From assembly GCF_049243985.1 (NCBI RefSeq), contig NC_135386.1, positions 9,923,501 to 9,987,500 on the forward strand: a stretch of DNA of 64,000 nt. The letters are read 5' to 3'. The notes beneath the pieces were generated by a model, which worked only from the letters and a program-made list of their open reading frames with translations, was not told the origin of the DNA and did no database searches. Positions within the stretch are counted from its first letter, which is position 1, and each line of letters begins with the position of its first letter. The position numbers and the translations under genes were made by a program. Below are positions 63,537 through 64,000 of the stretch, one piece after another. Origin of the DNA: Paroedura picta (lineage: Eukaryota; Chordata; Lepidosauria; Squamata; Gekkonidae).

Positions 63537-64000
63537 CTTAGAATGTGAATATAATCTAAAGGCCTCTAAGCACTTGTGCAGCAGTTTTTGTTTGGGTCCA
63601 CTGAGAACGCATTCCCGAGTGAAATACCGGATTGACCGGTTCCTCGTTTGGATTCTGGAGTTTCCAGCGGCAGCCCTACAGCTTAACAATTGTATGCATT
63701 GTTTGGGCTTTCAAAGCATTTGGCGAAAGCTTTTCCTCGCCTTGTACCGATGCTCTGTGTGTCGTCTGCTACCCTTTCCCGTTCCCTGTCCATCTCTGCC
63801 GAAATTGCATCAGTGTGCATTATTTCCCCGTGCTCCGTTTACTTTGCTGTGAATAAGTCACTGAGCAGCCATAAAGCTGCTGCTTTGTTAGGTACACCCA
63901 TTAGCCGACGGAGCCCTTTATAATATTAGCATGCAGCTTGCAACAGCTGCTTTATTAATCAAAGGATCACAACTGCTGAGCCGTTGCAGAAATGCCTTCG
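63537..64000. other. No gene recognised
   Basis: Open frames near 63540-63920 have no recognised content. Confidence 0.35.

Overview
The window is vertebrate nuclear DNA, most likely from a squamate reptile (lizard-like). It carries two spliced host genes, both on the + strand, in a sea of squamate-type repeats: CR1 LINE ends with ATTCTATG-type tails, RTE/BovB LINE pieces, tRNA-derived SINEs ending in TTTACC repeats, a CORE/MIR-like SINE, and foldback hAT MITEs. I cannot narrow the species further.

Gene 1 is TMC3 (transmembrane channel-like 3). I rebuilt it as 22 coding exons from the start codon at 23982 to the stop ending at 51723. All splice phases are consistent and the product is 1128 residues. 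It has a multi-pass TMC core with the family signature CWETYVGQ and a long cytoplasmic tail. One intron (31470-31702) starts with GC rather than GT. Gene 2 is STARD5, six coding exons between 55383 and 61701, giving a 211-residue START-domain lipid-binding protein. It starts in a CpG island about 3.7 kb downstream of TMC3. As I recall, human TMC3 and STARD5 are also neighbours in this order and orientation (15q25), so this looks like conserved synteny. The two proteins have no obvious shared pathway.

Layout: 1-23981 is intergenic DNA upstream of TMC3 with no supported host gene. It is mostly CR1, RTE, SINE and MITE copies, including two roughly 900-bp copies of one MITE family, one of which sits inside an RTE LINE. 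23982-51723 is TMC3, whose introns hold many insertions, a SINE-derived tandem array next to exon 2, and a higher-order tandem array of CR1 ends next to exon 22. 51724-55100 is the TMC3 3' UTR and intergenic repeats. 55100-61701 is STARD5. 61702-64000 is the STARD5 3' UTR and downstream DNA with further MITEs.

I found no previously undescribed gene system. The most interesting signals are the GC-AG intron, the two tandem arrays beside TMC3 exons, three MITE families that appear to share one terminal sequence, and a MITE that may supply the STARD5 poly(A) signal. No intact retrovirus-like element was recognised.
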